Position numbers and translations under genes: made by a program. This document shows, one piece after another, positions 1-8,993 of a DNA stretch of 64,000 nucleotides. Below the pieces are notes generated by a model. The model saw nothing but the letters and a program-made list of their open reading frames with translations. It was not told the DNA's origin and did not search any database. Position 1 is the stretch's first letter. Each line of letters begins with the position of its first letter. The DNA lies in contig NZ_QZWD01000002.1 of NCBI RefSeq assembly GCF_003602005.1, positions 304,666-368,665 of the forward strand, given 5' to 3'. This stretch comes from Salinisphaera sp. Q1T1-3 (lineage in GTDB: Bacteria > Pseudomonadota > Gammaproteobacteria > Nevskiales > Salinisphaeraceae).

Positions 1-231
1 GTGGGCGGCCAGCTCGGGCAAGTGCTGCGCCGGCTTGCCGTCGACGCCCACCAGGCTGAAGAGCATCGGGCACGCCAACACATCCGCAGCCCGGGCCAGC
101 GCTTCGGCGCCTGCCGCGATCGCCTCGCCCGAGTGGGTGCGGCTCTTGTGCACCAGCGCGGGCTGCAGATCAGCGAAGACGATGGCCGTATCGGCGGCTT
201 CGAGCGTCGCCATGCGATCAGCGTGCGACAT
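1..231 (-). CDS. Isochorismatase-like cysteine hydrolase, N-terminal part
   Basis: The frame runs off the left edge, so only the first 77 residues are visible. They show the first strand of the isochorismatase-like fold ending in the usual acidic residue (TAIVFADLQPALV), then a helix in which the enzyme family normally samples a small amide or ester substrate. The catalytic Lys and Cys regions lie outside the window. The ATG at 231 overlaps the stop of the upstream SDR gene by 14 bases; an in-frame ATG at 213 is the alternative start and would leave a 4-base gap. The overlap implies translational coupling in one leftward operon. Substrate cannot be predicted. Confidence 0.7.
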   Translation of the reverse strand, partial: MSHADRMATLEAADTAIVFADLQPALVHKSRTHSGEAIAAGAEALARAADVLACPMLFSLVGVDGKPAQHLPELAAH

Positions 232-985
232 AGCCGCCGTCCACGGCGATCACATGGCCGACCACGAAGCTGGACGCATCACTGCACAGCCAGAGCACGG
301 CGGCGGCGACTTCCTCGGCCCGGCCGAGTCGCTTGATCGGCACGTCGCGCATCATGTCCTCGATGACGCCTTCTTCGGCGTTCTTCATGTCGGCGACCAT
401 CGGCGTGTCGATGATGCCGGGGGCGACGGCGTTCACGCGGATGCCGCGGGCCGCGTAATCGAGACCGGCGGTCTTGGTCAGGCCGTGCACGCCGTGCTTG
501 GCGGCATGATAGGTCGCACGCCCCGGCACGCCCACGAAACCGCCGAGCGAACTGTTGTTGACGATGGCGCCGGACTCCTGCTCGCGCATCTGGATGAGTT
601 CGTACTTCATGCAGGCGAAGATGCCGCGCAGGTTGATCGACTGCATATGGTCGAAATCGTCCAGCGAGATATCGGCGAGCTCGGTCGCATCGGCCTGGAT
701 GCCGGCATTGTTGAAGGCCATGTCGAGGCTGCCGAATTCGGCCACGGCGCGCTCGACCGCCTGCTTGACCTGACTTTCCTCGGTCACGTCGCAGGTGATG
801 CCGATCGCTTTGTGGCCGGCCTCGGTGAATCGGGCGACAACGGTTTCCAGCTCATCCGGATCACGGTCGACGAGGGCGACGTTGGCGCCGGCTTCGGCAA
901 AGCCCGTGGCAGCGGCCAGCCCCATGCCTCGGGCTGCGCCGGTGACGAATGCGGTACGGCCGGAAAAATCGTAGGTCGGGTTCAT
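218..985 (-). CDS. SDR-family NAD(P)-dependent oxidoreductase
   Basis: This 255-residue protein is a classical short-chain dehydrogenase/reductase of normal length. The Rossmann motif TGAARGMG lies near residues 15-22, NNAG near residue 90, and the catalytic YHAAK (YxxxK) near residue 160. The acidic residue at the end of the second strand (VDRDPDE) favours NAD over NADP. It would oxidise or reduce a secondary alcohol or ketone in the cytoplasm; the substrate is not evident. A GAGGAG sequence lies about 10 bases before the ATG. The gene is followed, with overlap, by a cysteine hydrolase, so the two probably act on the same compound. Confidence 0.88.
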   Translation of the reverse strand: MNPTYDFSGRTAFVTGAARGMGLAAATGFAEAGANVALVDRDPDELETVVARFTEAGHKAIGITCDVTEESQVKQAVERAVAEFGSLDMAFNNAGIQADATELADISLDDFDHMQSINLRGIFACMKYELIQMREQESGAIVNNSSLGGFVGVPGRATYHAAKHGVHGLTKTAGLDYAARGIRVNAVAPGIIDTPMVADMKNAEEGVIEDMMRDVPIKRLGRAEEVAAAVLWLCSDASSFVVGHVIAVDGGYVAR

Positions 986-1186
986 GTCCAGCAGACTCCT
1001 CTTGAATGACGGCTCGGCGTGACGCGATGGAGTGGATCATCGGATATCCAGACGCGGTGCCGGCATGCCGATCGCTCTCGAGCGCATCGCCGGTATCCGG
1101 CGGCCATGTCGATCGCGCGTCGCCGACCGTCGTGATCAGGCCTTCCAGCGTACGCATCGGTGGCCTGTCACGGGTAGAGCCTGCGG

Positions 1187-1203
1187 CTAATAAGCCTTAT
1201 TAG
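1187..1203. promoter_or_regulatory. 17-bp perfect palindrome, candidate operator
   Basis: CTAATAAG-C-CTTATTAG is a perfect inverted repeat with a one-base centre, and it is A+T-rich in a GC-rich setting. It lies about 200 bases upstream of the SDR start. This form fits a dimeric repressor or activator site. The cognate regulator is not in the window, so the assignment is inference. Confidence 0.4.
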
Positions 1204-1218
1204 AAACTGCGGGTAAAG

Positions 1219-1243
1219 CGCGGCATCGGGTATCGATGCCGCG
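1219..1243 (-). terminator. Possible terminator hairpin for gluconate dehydrogenase operon
   Basis: A 10-bp perfect stem (CGCGGCATCG/CGATGCCGCG) with a GGTAT loop lies 100 bases past the end of the GMC gene. Read leftward it is followed only by CTTT, so it is at best a weak intrinsic terminator. Confidence 0.35.
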
Positions 1244-1343
1244 TGCGGTACACCGTCGCGTCTGCGCAATACGGCAGGTGCTGCCGACGGCCTCTCTGTC
1301 GATCATCAGCCCGCCGGGCACGGTGCGCCGACGGGTCGCGCGG

Positions 1344-3101
1344 TCACATCAGCGGGCCGGGATTGTCGAGATAGTCGCTTCGAATCTTCTTGGCGGCCCA
1401 GAACGTCAGCGCGCCGACCGTGCCGGTCGGGTTGTGCATCATGTTCTGCGGGAAGTTGGTCGCCCCGATCACGAACAGATTATGGGCATCCCAGTGCTGC
1501 AGATAGCGATTGACCACGGAGGTGTTGGGATCGGTGCCCATGACGGCACCGCCGGTCAGATGTGTCGACTGATATTTCGATGGATCGAAGTGGTCACCGA
1601 CCTGATGGAAACTGGTGGTGTGGTAATCCGGGCCGAGCTTCTTGACGATATCGCGGATCCGATCGCCCATGAACTCGGTCATGCGCATGTCATTGTCATG
1701 CCAGTCATAGGTCATGCGAAGCAGGGGATCGCCGTGGGGATCGCGATAGGTCGGATCGAGATCCAGATAGCAGTCACGGTAGGCCATGTTCGACCCGGTG
1801 GTGCCGATCATCATGTGATGTCCGTATTCCGCAGCGGCCTGGCGTTTCCACGCGCTGCCCCAGGCCGGGGTGTCCGGTGAGACGCGTATGCCGTTGATGG
1901 CGCCGCCCGGGCCTTGGGTCGTGTAGATGTACGAGCCGCCGATGAAGCCGTGTTTCTGGGTGTCGAAGGCATCCGGGGCGAAATCGTCGATGACCTGCCC
2001 ACTGCCGCCGGCGTTGATGAACGGATTGAACTGGTGATGCTTGAAGTACAGATCCGCCGAGCCGGTGATCTGATAAGTGAAGTTGCGACCGACGACGCCG
2101 GTGCCCGTTGCCGGGTCGTACGGCTTGCCGATATCGGACAGCAGCAGCAGGCGCACGTTGGACAGGGTGAACGAGCACAGAAAGACCATCTTGGCGGGCT
2201 GGAAGACCTCGTTGCCGTCGCCGTCGATGTAGGTCACACCGGTGACGGTCTTGCCATCGGCACTCTTGTTGATACGACGCACATCGCTGTTCGTGCGATA
2301 GCTGAAATTCTGGCGTTGCTTGAGGGCATCGAGCACGCAGGTCTGCGGCGAGGCCTTGGAATAGTTCAGGCAGCCGTAATTGCTGCAGAAACCACAGAAA
2401 TTGCACGGCCCGAGTTGCATTCCGTACGGATTGGTCCACGACTGCGAGGCGTTGGCCGACGGATACGGGTACGGGTGATAGCCCAGCGACTCGGTCGCTT
2501 CGGTGAACAGCGTATCGGTGAGGGTGCGGGGCAGCGGCGGCAGCGGAAACGGATTCTGCCGCGGCCCCTCGAACGGATTGCCGCCCTTGATCTTCTCGCC
2601 CTTGAGGTTGCCGGCCTGCCCGGAGAGCCCGGCGATCTTCTCGAAGAAGTCGTAATGCGGTTCCAGTTCCTCGTAGGTGACACCGTGATCCTGCAGTTGC
2701 ATGTCCTCGGGCAGAAAGCCTTGCGGAAACGTCTTCTCGGCGAACGACTTCATCGTCAGTTCGGTCGGTGTCGCGCGATAGAGCACGCCGGTCCAGTGCG
2801 CGCCACAGCCGCCCACGCCCGTGCCCGGATGAAAGGTGGTCCAGTGGCGCTGGGGCAGGGCATTCTCTTGCGTGTTACGGCGCATCGTCACGCCGTCGGT
2901 GCGCGGCTCCTGCATGAGCGACAGCCGTACGCCGTACTTCAGCTCATCGGCCGGTTTCGGATAGAGAAAATCCTTCTTGGTTCGATCATTGCCGCGCTCC
3001 AGCGCGAGCACGTCGAGTCCGGCATCGGTCATTTCCATGCCCATGAGAGAGCCGGACCAGCCAAGGCCGATGATGACCACATCGACGGGTTTCTTTTTCA
3101 T
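1344..3101 (-). CDS. Gluconate 2-dehydrogenase-type GMC flavoprotein subunit
   Basis: This 585-residue GMC oxidoreductase would be the catalytic FAD subunit of a membrane-bound gluconate 2-dehydrogenase, oxidising a sugar acid (probably gluconate to 2-ketogluconate) on the periplasmic side. The FAD motif GLGWSG lies near residue 13. The C-terminal GMC region contains HLTGGAVMGTDP and a HNPTGTVG segment. The start was set at ATG 3101 (MKKKPVDVV), because the open frame upstream lies inside the cytochrome gene. It follows the cytochrome stop by 7 bases and is third in the operon. It has no signal peptide, as usual for this subunit, which is exported with its Tat partner. Other GMC substrates cannot be excluded. 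Confidence 0.8.
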   Translation of the reverse strand: MKKKPVDVVIIGLGWSGSLMGMEMTDAGLDVLALERGNDRTKKDFLYPKPADELKYGVRLSLMQEPRTDGVTMRRNTQENALPQRHWTTFHPGTGVGGCGAHWTGVLYRATPTELTMKSFAEKTFPQGFLPEDMQLQDHGVTYEELEPHYDFFEKIAGLSGQAGNLKGEKIKGGNPFEGPRQNPFPLPPLPRTLTDTLFTEATESLGYHPYPYPSANASQSWTNPYGMQLGPCNFCGFCSNYGCLNYSKASPQTCVLDALKQRQNFSYRTNSDVRRINKSADGKTVTGVTYIDGDGNEVFQPAKMVFLCSFTLSNVRLLLLSDIGKPYDPATGTGVVGRNFTYQITGSADLYFKHHQFNPFINAGGSGQVIDDFAPDAFDTQKHGFIGGSYIYTTQGPGGAINGIRVSPDTPAWGSAWKRQAAAEYGHHMMIGTTGSNMAYRDCYLDLDPTYRDPHGDPLLRMTYDWHDNDMRMTEFMGDRIRDIVKKLGPDYHTTSFHQVGDHFDPSKYQSTHLTGGAVMGTDPNTSVVNRYLQHWDAHNLFVIGATNFPQNMMHNPTGTVGALTFWAAKKIRSDYLDNPGPLM

Positions 3102-3108
3102 CACCACG

Positions 3109-4587
3109 TTAATCGTCCTCTGCATCAGCGTGCATCTGCAGGCCGGGATACGGATCGTCCGGTCCGTTGCCATGCATATCGTCGGGGCCAAGCTTCTTGC
3201 GGACGTCAGCCACCTGTCGGGCCGTGACCTTCGAGGCCTTGTTGCCCCAGGCCTGACGCAGGAAGGTGGCCAGTGTCGCGACATCCTGGTCGTTCAGACG
3301 CCAGGCAAAACCGGGCATCATCAGGCTTTCCGGCGCGCCGGGCGTCGACGGCAGCTGGGCGCCGGCCAGAATGACGTGAATCAGCCCGGTCGGGTTGTCG
3401 GCGTTGATCAGCGAGTTGCCGTCGAGCACCGGAAACACGGTCTTGGCACCGCGTCCGTCGGCAAAATGACAGGCCCCACAGTTGTCCAGATACAGCCGGC
3501 CGCCGTGGGAAAGATCGGTGGCCTTGGTCAGGCGCTGCGTCGTGTCCCGGGCGTCGCTGCTGTTCGAGCCGACCTGGTCCGGCTTGGCCCGATGGCTGGG
3601 CAGCGTCTTCAGATAGGCCGCGATCGCGTTGAGATCGGCATCGTTCAGGTGCGAGGTGCTGTGCTCTACCACGCTTTTCATCTCGCCGGCCACGGCGGCA
3701 TGCGCGTTCCGGCCGGTGGCGAGATAATTCACGATGTCTTCGTGGCTCCAGCCGCCCAGCCCGTCGCCAGCAGTGGCTTCGCTACTCGTGCGCTTGCCGC
3801 GCAGCGACGGGGCGAGCCAGCCGTTGAGTTCCGCGCCGCTCAGAAACGCCGGGTCGCCATCGTCGAGTGCCTTGGACTGGAAAGCCAGACCGCGCGGCGT
3901 ATGGCAACTGCCACAATGACCGAGCCCCTGCACGAGATACCGGCCGCGTGCGACCGCATCATGGCCGTCCGGTGCCGGCGCGCTTCTCGGCGTGCCGGCG
4001 AACATCCAGTCCCAGAACATCAGGGTCCAGCGCTGGTTGAAGGGGAACCCGAGGTCGGTCTGCTGCGGCTGATGATGCACGGGCGCGACGCCGTGCATGA
4101 AGTAGGCATAGAGCGCATCGATGTCGTGGTCGCTGATCGAGGCATAGGCCGGGTACGGCATGGCCGGATACAGGCGTTTGCCGTCGGCTCGAATGCCCTT
4201 GCGCAACGCGGCAGCGAACTCATCCCGGGTGTAGTTGCCGATGCCTGTTGCCTTGTCGGGCGTGATGTTGGTCGAGTAGATCGCGCCGAACGGGCTTTCG
4301 ATGGCCAGTCCGCCGGCAAACGGCTTGCCGCCCGGCGCGGTGTGGCAGGCCGTGCAATCGCCCATGCGGGCCAGATAGGCGCCCTGGGCGACGAGTGCCT
4401 TGTCCGGTTTTGCCGCGGGGCTTCGGGAGGCCGGATCGCCGGGGCCCGCCGGGTTGGCGAATGCCAGCACGCTGATGACCATGGCGAGCGGTATCGCCGT
4501 GGCCACGACGGCGATCGACCGGCGCCGCGCCGGGCGACGAGTCGCGACGGCACTCGGATCGTCGGCAGTTCGACTGCGGGCGCTCAT
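3109..4587 (-). CDS. Tri-haem cytochrome c subunit of gluconate 2-dehydrogenase
   Basis: The 492-residue protein has three CxxCH haem sites (CTACH, CGSCH and CGACH), each in its own cytochrome c domain, as in the membrane-bound sugar-acid and alcohol dehydrogenases of acetic acid bacteria and pseudomonads. An N-terminal hydrophobic segment after an Arg-rich stretch serves as export signal or anchor. It would pass electrons from the GMC flavoprotein to the quinone pool. The ATG overlaps the TGA of the upstream subunit by 4 bases (ATGA). Gene order (small Tat subunit, cytochrome, flavoprotein) differs from some species but the set is complete. Confidence 0.85.
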   Translation of the reverse strand: MSARSRTADDPSAVATRRPARRRSIAVVATAIPLAMVISVLAFANPAGPGDPASRSPAAKPDKALVAQGAYLARMGDCTACHTAPGGKPFAGGLAIESPFGAIYSTNITPDKATGIGNYTRDEFAAALRKGIRADGKRLYPAMPYPAYASISDHDIDALYAYFMHGVAPVHHQPQQTDLGFPFNQRWTLMFWDWMFAGTPRSAPAPDGHDAVARGRYLVQGLGHCGSCHTPRGLAFQSKALDDGDPAFLSGAELNGWLAPSLRGKRTSSEATAGDGLGGWSHEDIVNYLATGRNAHAAVAGEMKSVVEHSTSHLNDADLNAIAAYLKTLPSHRAKPDQVGSNSSDARDTTQRLTKATDLSHGGRLYLDNCGACHFADGRGAKTVFPVLDGNSLINADNPTGLIHVILAGAQLPSTPGAPESLMMPGFAWRLNDQDVATLATFLRQAWGNKASKVTARQVADVRKKLGPDDMHGNGPDDPYPGLQMHADAEDD

Positions 4588-5315
4588 CGGCTGATCTCGC
4601 CGGACAGGCTGACGGGGCCGAGTGGATACGGCCGGTCATACTGATCGACCCACTCGCGGAAGCTCGCCCGGGCACCGGTAAAGCCGAGCATCTTCCAGCC
4701 GACCATGTGCTTGTTACCGCCGTAGATGGGATCGGCCAGAAAACCTTCCTTGGTGTTCTTCAGCAGAAAACCGAAGAACGAGCGCGCCGGCAACGGTCCG
4801 CGATCGGTGTCGGGCAGCTGGATGTCGCCGTTTTCCAGCGACGAGAGCACGTGTTCCTGATCGGCGGTCGTCAGCGCCGCGAAGGCATCGCCATGGGCCT
4901 TGCGGCAGTGGGCGTCGATGGCTGCGATGGCCGCGCGATAGAGTTCGGCCGGGGTATAGGGCAACTGATAGCCGAAGACCGACGGGGCGTCCGGCACGAA
5001 CGGACCCTGCATGTACCAGCTGGCCGCTTCGCCGTAATCGCTGGCCAGCTGCAGATCCAGAAAGACCGGCACATTCGCCTCGAGTGCGCCCGGACCGGTG
5101 TCGTCGGCGGGAATCAGTCGATCCACGGCGGCCTTGATGAAACGCCATTCATCGGCTTTGAAGAAGACCGGCTGATAGCGATCCAGGGCCGGTGGGCGCG
5201 TATCCAGACGTGCGGCCAGCGCGCCCGTCGAACCGAGGCCGACGGCGGTCAGTGCGAGCAGGGAATGGCCGACGAAGCGTCGTCGCCCGGGGTCCGGTTT
5301 GATCGGAAACGACAT
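4584..5315 (-). CDS. Gluconate 2-dehydrogenase subunit 3 family protein (Tat signal)
   Basis: The 243-residue protein begins with an Arg-rich Tat-like signal (RRRFVGHSLLALTAVGLG) and matches the small subunit-3 family of gluconate 2-dehydrogenases in length and in the segment around the acidic IPADDTGPGA motif. The small subunit is needed to export and assemble the flavoprotein. It is the first gene of the leftward operon and is transcribed from the region shared with the divergent kinase operon. It overlaps the cytochrome gene by 4 bases. Confidence 0.8.
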   Translation of the reverse strand: MSFPIKPDPGRRRFVGHSLLALTAVGLGSTGALAARLDTRPPALDRYQPVFFKADEWRFIKAAVDRLIPADDTGPGALEANVPVFLDLQLASDYGEAASWYMQGPFVPDAPSVFGYQLPYTPAELYRAAIAAIDAHCRKAHGDAFAALTTADQEHVLSSLENGDIQLPDTDRGPLPARSFFGFLLKNTKEGFLADPIYGGNKHMVGWKMLGFTGARASFREWVDQYDRPYPLGPVSLSGEISR

Positions 5316-5464
5316 GCGTTGTCACCCGTTGGGAAAAGCCTCACCGCGACACGGTGGATGGGTCTGATACGGGGCACGGACCCGGGTAGGCGATCACGCG
5401 TGGCACAGCGGGTCGGTCGATGGATGATTGTCGGAATACATCGATCGTCGAATATCGAGTGCTC

Positions 5465-5486
5465 GGTTCAGCGCGTAGTTTGAACC
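5465..5486. promoter_or_regulatory. Inverted repeat in divergent promoter region
   Basis: GGTTCA and TGAACC form a perfect 6-bp inverted repeat separated by 10 bases, next to the palindrome at 5488. It lies between the divergent dehydrogenase and kinase operons, so it could be a second regulator site. Confidence 0.35.
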
Positions 5487-5487
5487 T

Positions 5488-5503
5488 ATGGAACCGGTCC
5501 CAT
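5488..5503. promoter_or_regulatory. LacI/GntR-type operator in 2-ketogluconate promoter
   Basis: ATGGAACCGGTCCCAT is a 16-bp palindrome with 7 of 8 pairs matched and a central ACCGGT. This is the form of LacI-family operators such as the E. coli gluconate repressor site. It sits about 17 bases before the kinase start and about 170 bases before the dehydrogenase start, placed to control both operons. No LacI-family gene is in the window, so the regulator must be elsewhere. Confidence 0.5.
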
Positions 5504-5519
5504 TCAGGTGTAGTTTACG

Positions 5520-6539
5520 GTGGATGCCCGAAAAAATACAGACCTCGATCGCAAGTCTCGATTGCGCGATATTTCGGGTTCGAGCGGTATCCGGGGCGTG
5601 TTTGATCCGCGGTCGCGCCGGATCGCCTGCATGGGCGAGAGCATGGTGATGTTCGCCGCCGATGCAGCCGGCCCGCTGGACGAGGTCGCGCACTTCACAC
5701 GGCGGCTGGCCGGCGCGGACTCGAACGTGGCGATCGGCCTGGCGCGGCTGGATTTCGACGTCGTCTGGACCAGTCGCGTCGGTGACGATGCGCTCGGCCG
5801 ATTCATCGTCAGCGCACTCGAGCAGGAAGGCATCGATTGCGGCAATGTCCGCGTCGTCGACGACCGGCCGACCGGATTCCAGCTCAAGTCGCGCTGCGAC
5901 GACGGCCAGGATCCGACCGTCGAATACTTCCGTCGTGACTCGGCTGCGACCACGCTCTGCCCGGCCGATCTGGCGGATATCGCCTTTGGCGGGATCGATC
6001 ATCTGCATCTGACGGGGATTACGGCCGCGATCAGCGAGTCCGCTTACCAGGCCTGTCATGAAGCGGTTCGCGCGATGCGTGCGAGCGGCGGGACGGTCTC
6101 GTTCGACCCCAACCTGCGCCCGAGTCTGTGGGCGAGTACCGCGCAAATGCGTGCCCGCGTCAATGCGCTGGCCCGGGCAGCGGACTGGGTATTGCCCGGG
6201 CTCGACGAGGCCAAGGTGCTGGTCGGCAGCCGGAATGCCGAGGACATCGCGCGCTTCTATCTGTCGGCCGGTGTGTCGGAGGTCGTCATCAAGCACGGTG
6301 CGCAGGGGGCGTTCTGGCAGACCGCGACGGCTTCCGGCTCGGTCCGCCCGAGGGCCGTGTCGCGCGTGGTGGACACCGTCGGGGCCGGGGATGGTTTTGC
6401 GGTCGGCTACATCAGCGCGCGTCTCGACGGGCTCACGCCAGACGAGGCCGCGGCGCGTGGCGCTGAGTTCGGTGCCCGCGTGGTCACGCGCCCCGGTGAT
6501 TTCGATGGTCTGCCGAGGCGCGTCGAGATCGCGCGCTGA
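5520..6539 (+). CDS. kguK: PfkB-family sugar kinase, probable 2-ketogluconate kinase
   Basis: This PfkB/ribokinase-family kinase would phosphorylate imported 2-ketogluconate. Near residue 285 it has the signature DTVGAGDGFAVGY with the catalytic Asp. The N-terminal MGESMVMF segment resembles 2-keto-3-deoxygluconate and 2-ketogluconate kinases. The GTG at 5520 (339 residues) has an AGGTG 9 bases upstream. GTG 5598 (313 residues) and ATG 5631 (302 residues) are shorter options closer to family length, so the first about 26 residues are uncertain. The gene leads the operon continued by the MFS permease and hydroxyacid dehydrogenase. The name rests on this context; a KDG kinase is the main alternative. 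Confidence 0.72.
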   Translation: MDARKNTDLDRKSRLRDISGSSGIRGVFDPRSRRIACMGESMVMFAADAAGPLDEVAHFTRRLAGADSNVAIGLARLDFDVVWTSRVGDDALGRFIVSALEQEGIDCGNVRVVDDRPTGFQLKSRCDDGQDPTVEYFRRDSAATTLCPADLADIAFGGIDHLHLTGITAAISESAYQACHEAVRAMRASGGTVSFDPNLRPSLWASTAQMRARVNALARAADWVLPGLDEAKVLVGSRNAEDIARFYLSAGVSEVVIKHGAQGAFWQTATASGSVRPRAVSRVVDTVGAGDGFAVGYISARLDGLTPDEAAARGAEFGARVVTRPGDFDGLPRRVEIAR

Positions 6540-6587
6540 ATTCAAGAATTGCCGTGTACAGGTATTGACGAAAGGACGGAGGAGATC

Positions 6588-7925
6588 GTGTCCACTACAT
6601 TATCGCCCAAGCGCTGGTGGGTTCTCATGCCCACCGTTTTCATCACCTATAGCCTTGCGTATGTCGACCGGGCCAATTACGGTTTCGCCGCAGCGGGTGG
6701 CATGGCCGAAGATTTGGGAATCACGCCCGGGATTTCGGCATTGCTTGGCTCGCTGTTCTTCCTCGGATATTTCTTTTTCCAGATTCCGGGGACGATCTAC
6801 GCGGAGCGTCGCAGTGCGCGCCGGTTGATCTTTGCCTGTCTGGTGGCCTGGAGCGCGCTCGCGACGGCCACGGGGCTGGTTTCCAATATCGGTCTGCTGG
6901 CCGCGATCCGTTTCCTTCTCGGGGTGACGGAAGCCGCGGTCATGCCCGCCATGCTGGTCTATCTCAGCCACTGGTTCACACGCGCCGAACGCTCGCGCGC
7001 CAATACGTTTCTCATCCTCGGGAACCCGGCGACTATTCTCTGGATGTCGGTGTTGTCGGGTTATCTGGTCGGCCACGGCGACTGGCGCTTGATGTTCATC
7101 ATCGAAGGTCTGCCCGGGCTCGCGTGGGCCGTGGTCTGGTGGTTCACGGTCTCCGATCGGCCGCGTGATGCCGGCTGGCTCTCGGACGCCGAGACCGAGG
7201 CGATCGAAGAGCGGCTACGCGCCGAACAGGGTGATCTCAAAGAGGTGAAGAATTATGCAGAAGCCTTTCGGGACCGCCGTGTATGGCTGCTGTGTGTCCA
7301 GTATTTCTGCTGGAGCATCGGTATCTACGGGTTCGTGCTGTGGCTGCCCTCGATCATCCGGAATGCCCAGCACGTGGATATGGTGCATACGGGATGGCTG
7401 TCGGCCGGCCCGTATGTGGCAGCGGTCGTCGGCATGCTCGTCATTTCCTGGGGGTCGGACCGCGTGCTGAACCGGCGTCATTTCGTCTGGCCGCCGTTGG
7501 CCATCGCGGGCGCGGCGTTCATCGGCTCGTATGCCCTGGGGCCGGCTCATTTCGCCTGGTCCTACACGCTGTTGATCGTCGCCGGTTTCGGTCTGTACGC
7601 GCCCTATGGTCCCTTCTTCGCGATCATCCCCGAACTGTTGCCGCGCAACGTCGCAGGCGGGGCGATCGCACTGGTCAATTCCATCGGCGCACTCGGCGGG
7701 TTCGCTGGCAGCTACGGCGTGGGCGTGGTCAACGGCATCGCCGGCAGCTCCGCACCGGGCTATCTGACCATGGGTCTGGCCATGATCGCTGCCGCCGTGT
7801 TGAGCCTGCTGGTCCGTCCGGCAACCGAAGCTGATGCCACGCCGAACACGTCCGGCCGCCAGCCGCCATCCGTAACGGACTCCGATCGCTATTCACCCAA
7901 TCAAGGCTTTCGTCATGCCCTCTAA
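6588..7925 (+). CDS. kguT: MFS anion:cation symporter-family permease, probable 2-ketogluconate transporter
   Basis: The 445-residue, roughly 12-TM protein has the features of the ACS family of MFS carriers, which import sugar acids: YVDRANYGFA in the first segment and GSLFFLGYFFFQIPG in the second. A GTG at 6588 has a strong GGAGGAG ribosome site just upstream; the open frame extends to 6549 but that start lacks one. It follows the kinase by 48 bases and overlaps the next gene by 11. It would bring 2-ketogluconate made in the periplasm into the cell. Confidence 0.78.
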   Translation: MSTTLSPKRWWVLMPTVFITYSLAYVDRANYGFAAAGGMAEDLGITPGISALLGSLFFLGYFFFQIPGTIYAERRSARRLIFACLVAWSALATATGLVSNIGLLAAIRFLLGVTEAAVMPAMLVYLSHWFTRAERSRANTFLILGNPATILWMSVLSGYLVGHGDWRLMFIIEGLPGLAWAVVWWFTVSDRPRDAGWLSDAETEAIEERLRAEQGDLKEVKNYAEAFRDRRVWLLCVQYFCWSIGIYGFVLWLPSIIRNAQHVDMVHTGWLSAGPYVAAVVGMLVISWGSDRVLNRRHFVWPPLAIAGAAFIGSYALGPAHFAWSYTLLIVAGFGLYAPYGPFFAIIPELLPRNVAGGAIALVNSIGALGGFAGSYGVGVVNGIAGSSAPGYLTMGLAMIAAAVLSLLVRPATEADATPNTSGRQPPSVTDSDRYSPNQGFRHAL

Positions 7926-8889
7926 GACTGTTCTCGTCTACAAGTCACTGGACGACGCACTACTCGAACGACTGCGTGCCCGCTACGAGGTTCGGGATTT
8001 CTCCGACCGTGCCGACATCACGCAGGATCCGGATTTCCTCGCCGCGTTGCCGGACGCACACGGGCTGATCGGAGCGAGCGTACCGCTCGGCGGTGATCTG
8101 CTTCGTCGCGCGAGCAATCTCGAAGTGGTCTCGAGCGTGTCCGTCGGCGTCGACAATTATGACCTTGCCAGCACGGCCGAGCGGGGTATCGTGCTGTGCC
8201 ATACCCCCGATGTGTTGACCGAGACGGTCGCCGACACTGCCCTGCTGTTGATCCTGGCCACGGCGCGTCGCGGCGTGGAGCTGTCCAATCTCGTGCGGCG
8301 CGGCGAATGGACGGGCGGTATCGGGCCGGCGCATTACGGCAGCGATGTTCATCACAAGCGGCTCGGGATCGTGGGGATGGGGCGCATCGGTCAGGCGATT
8401 GCGCGACGCGGCGCGGCCGGCTTCGGGATGACGGTGCGATATCACAATCGCTCCGGCCATTCGGATATCGATGCGGAGCTCGGCGCCGAGTGGCAGCCGC
8501 TGGACACGCTGCTGAGCGAATCCGACATCGTGTGTTCGACGCTGCCCTTGAGCGATCGCACCGCTGGCATGTTCGGGCGACAGGCCTTCGAGCGCATGGG
8601 CGCGGAGAGCTTTTTCGTCAATATCGGTCGTGGCGGGGTGGTCGACGAAGCCGCGCTCGTCGACGCACTGCGCACGAATACGATCAAGGCCGCGGGGCTT
8701 GATGTGTTCGAGACCGAACCCCTGCCGGCGGAGTCGCCACTGCTGGCCCTCGATAATGTGGTGGTGCTGCCCCATATCGGCTCGGCCACGCACGAAACCC
8801 GAGCGGCGATGGCCGAATTGGCTGTATCCAACCTCGAAGCCGTACTCGAGGACCGACAGCCCCCGGCGGCGTATCCGCTGGCCCCTTGA
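7915..8889 (+). CDS. kguD: D-2-hydroxyacid dehydrogenase, probable 2-ketogluconate or 2-keto-6-P-gluconate reductase
   Basis: This 324-residue enzyme belongs to the NAD(P)-dependent D-2-hydroxyacid dehydrogenases. The nucleotide motif GMGRIG lies near residue 150. The catalytic triad is visible as Arg in NIGRGGVVDE, Glu in FETEP and His in LPHIGSATHE. In known kgu operons this enzyme reduces phosphorylated 2-ketogluconate to 6-phosphogluconate, which then enters the pentose phosphate or Entner-Doudoroff route. The start overlaps the permease stop by 11 bases. A broad glyoxylate/hydroxypyruvate reductase is the alternative reading. Confidence 0.75.
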   Translation: MPSKTVLVYKSLDDALLERLRARYEVRDFSDRADITQDPDFLAALPDAHGLIGASVPLGGDLLRRASNLEVVSSVSVGVDNYDLASTAERGIVLCHTPDVLTETVADTALLLILATARRGVELSNLVRRGEWTGGIGPAHYGSDVHHKRLGIVGMGRIGQAIARRGAAGFGMTVRYHNRSGHSDIDAELGAEWQPLDTLLSESDIVCSTLPLSDRTAGMFGRQAFERMGAESFFVNIGRGGVVDEAALVDALRTNTIKAAGLDVFETEPLPAESPLLALDNVVVLPHIGSATHETRAAMAELAVSNLEAVLEDRQPPAAYPLAP

Positions 8890-8993
8890 GATCGCATTCT
8901 CGCGGCACGTCGCAGACGTGGAAAACGGCCGCGCGTCATATCGATGCGCGGCTGCACGACGCTCAATGAAGAACCAAGAATACGAAACCGAAG

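Larger units (their letters stand above)
986..1343. other. Intergenic region, no gene seen
   Basis: This 358-base stretch separates the SDR operon start from the end of the gluconate dehydrogenase operon. It should hold the SDR promoter and the upstream operon's terminator. Two palindromic features listed separately (1187-1203 and 1219-1243) are all that stands out. Confidence 0.6.

Noticed and set aside
1236..1880. Plus-strand open frame starting in the gap after the GMC gene
   Set aside because: Most of it is antisense to the GMC C terminus, whose motifs are clear; the part in the gap is too short to support a gene.
1914..4644. Long plus-strand open frames opposite the gluconate dehydrogenase genes
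   Set aside because: They have no recognisable domains, are rich in residues expected from antisense GC-rich codons, and lie fully opposite well-supported genes.
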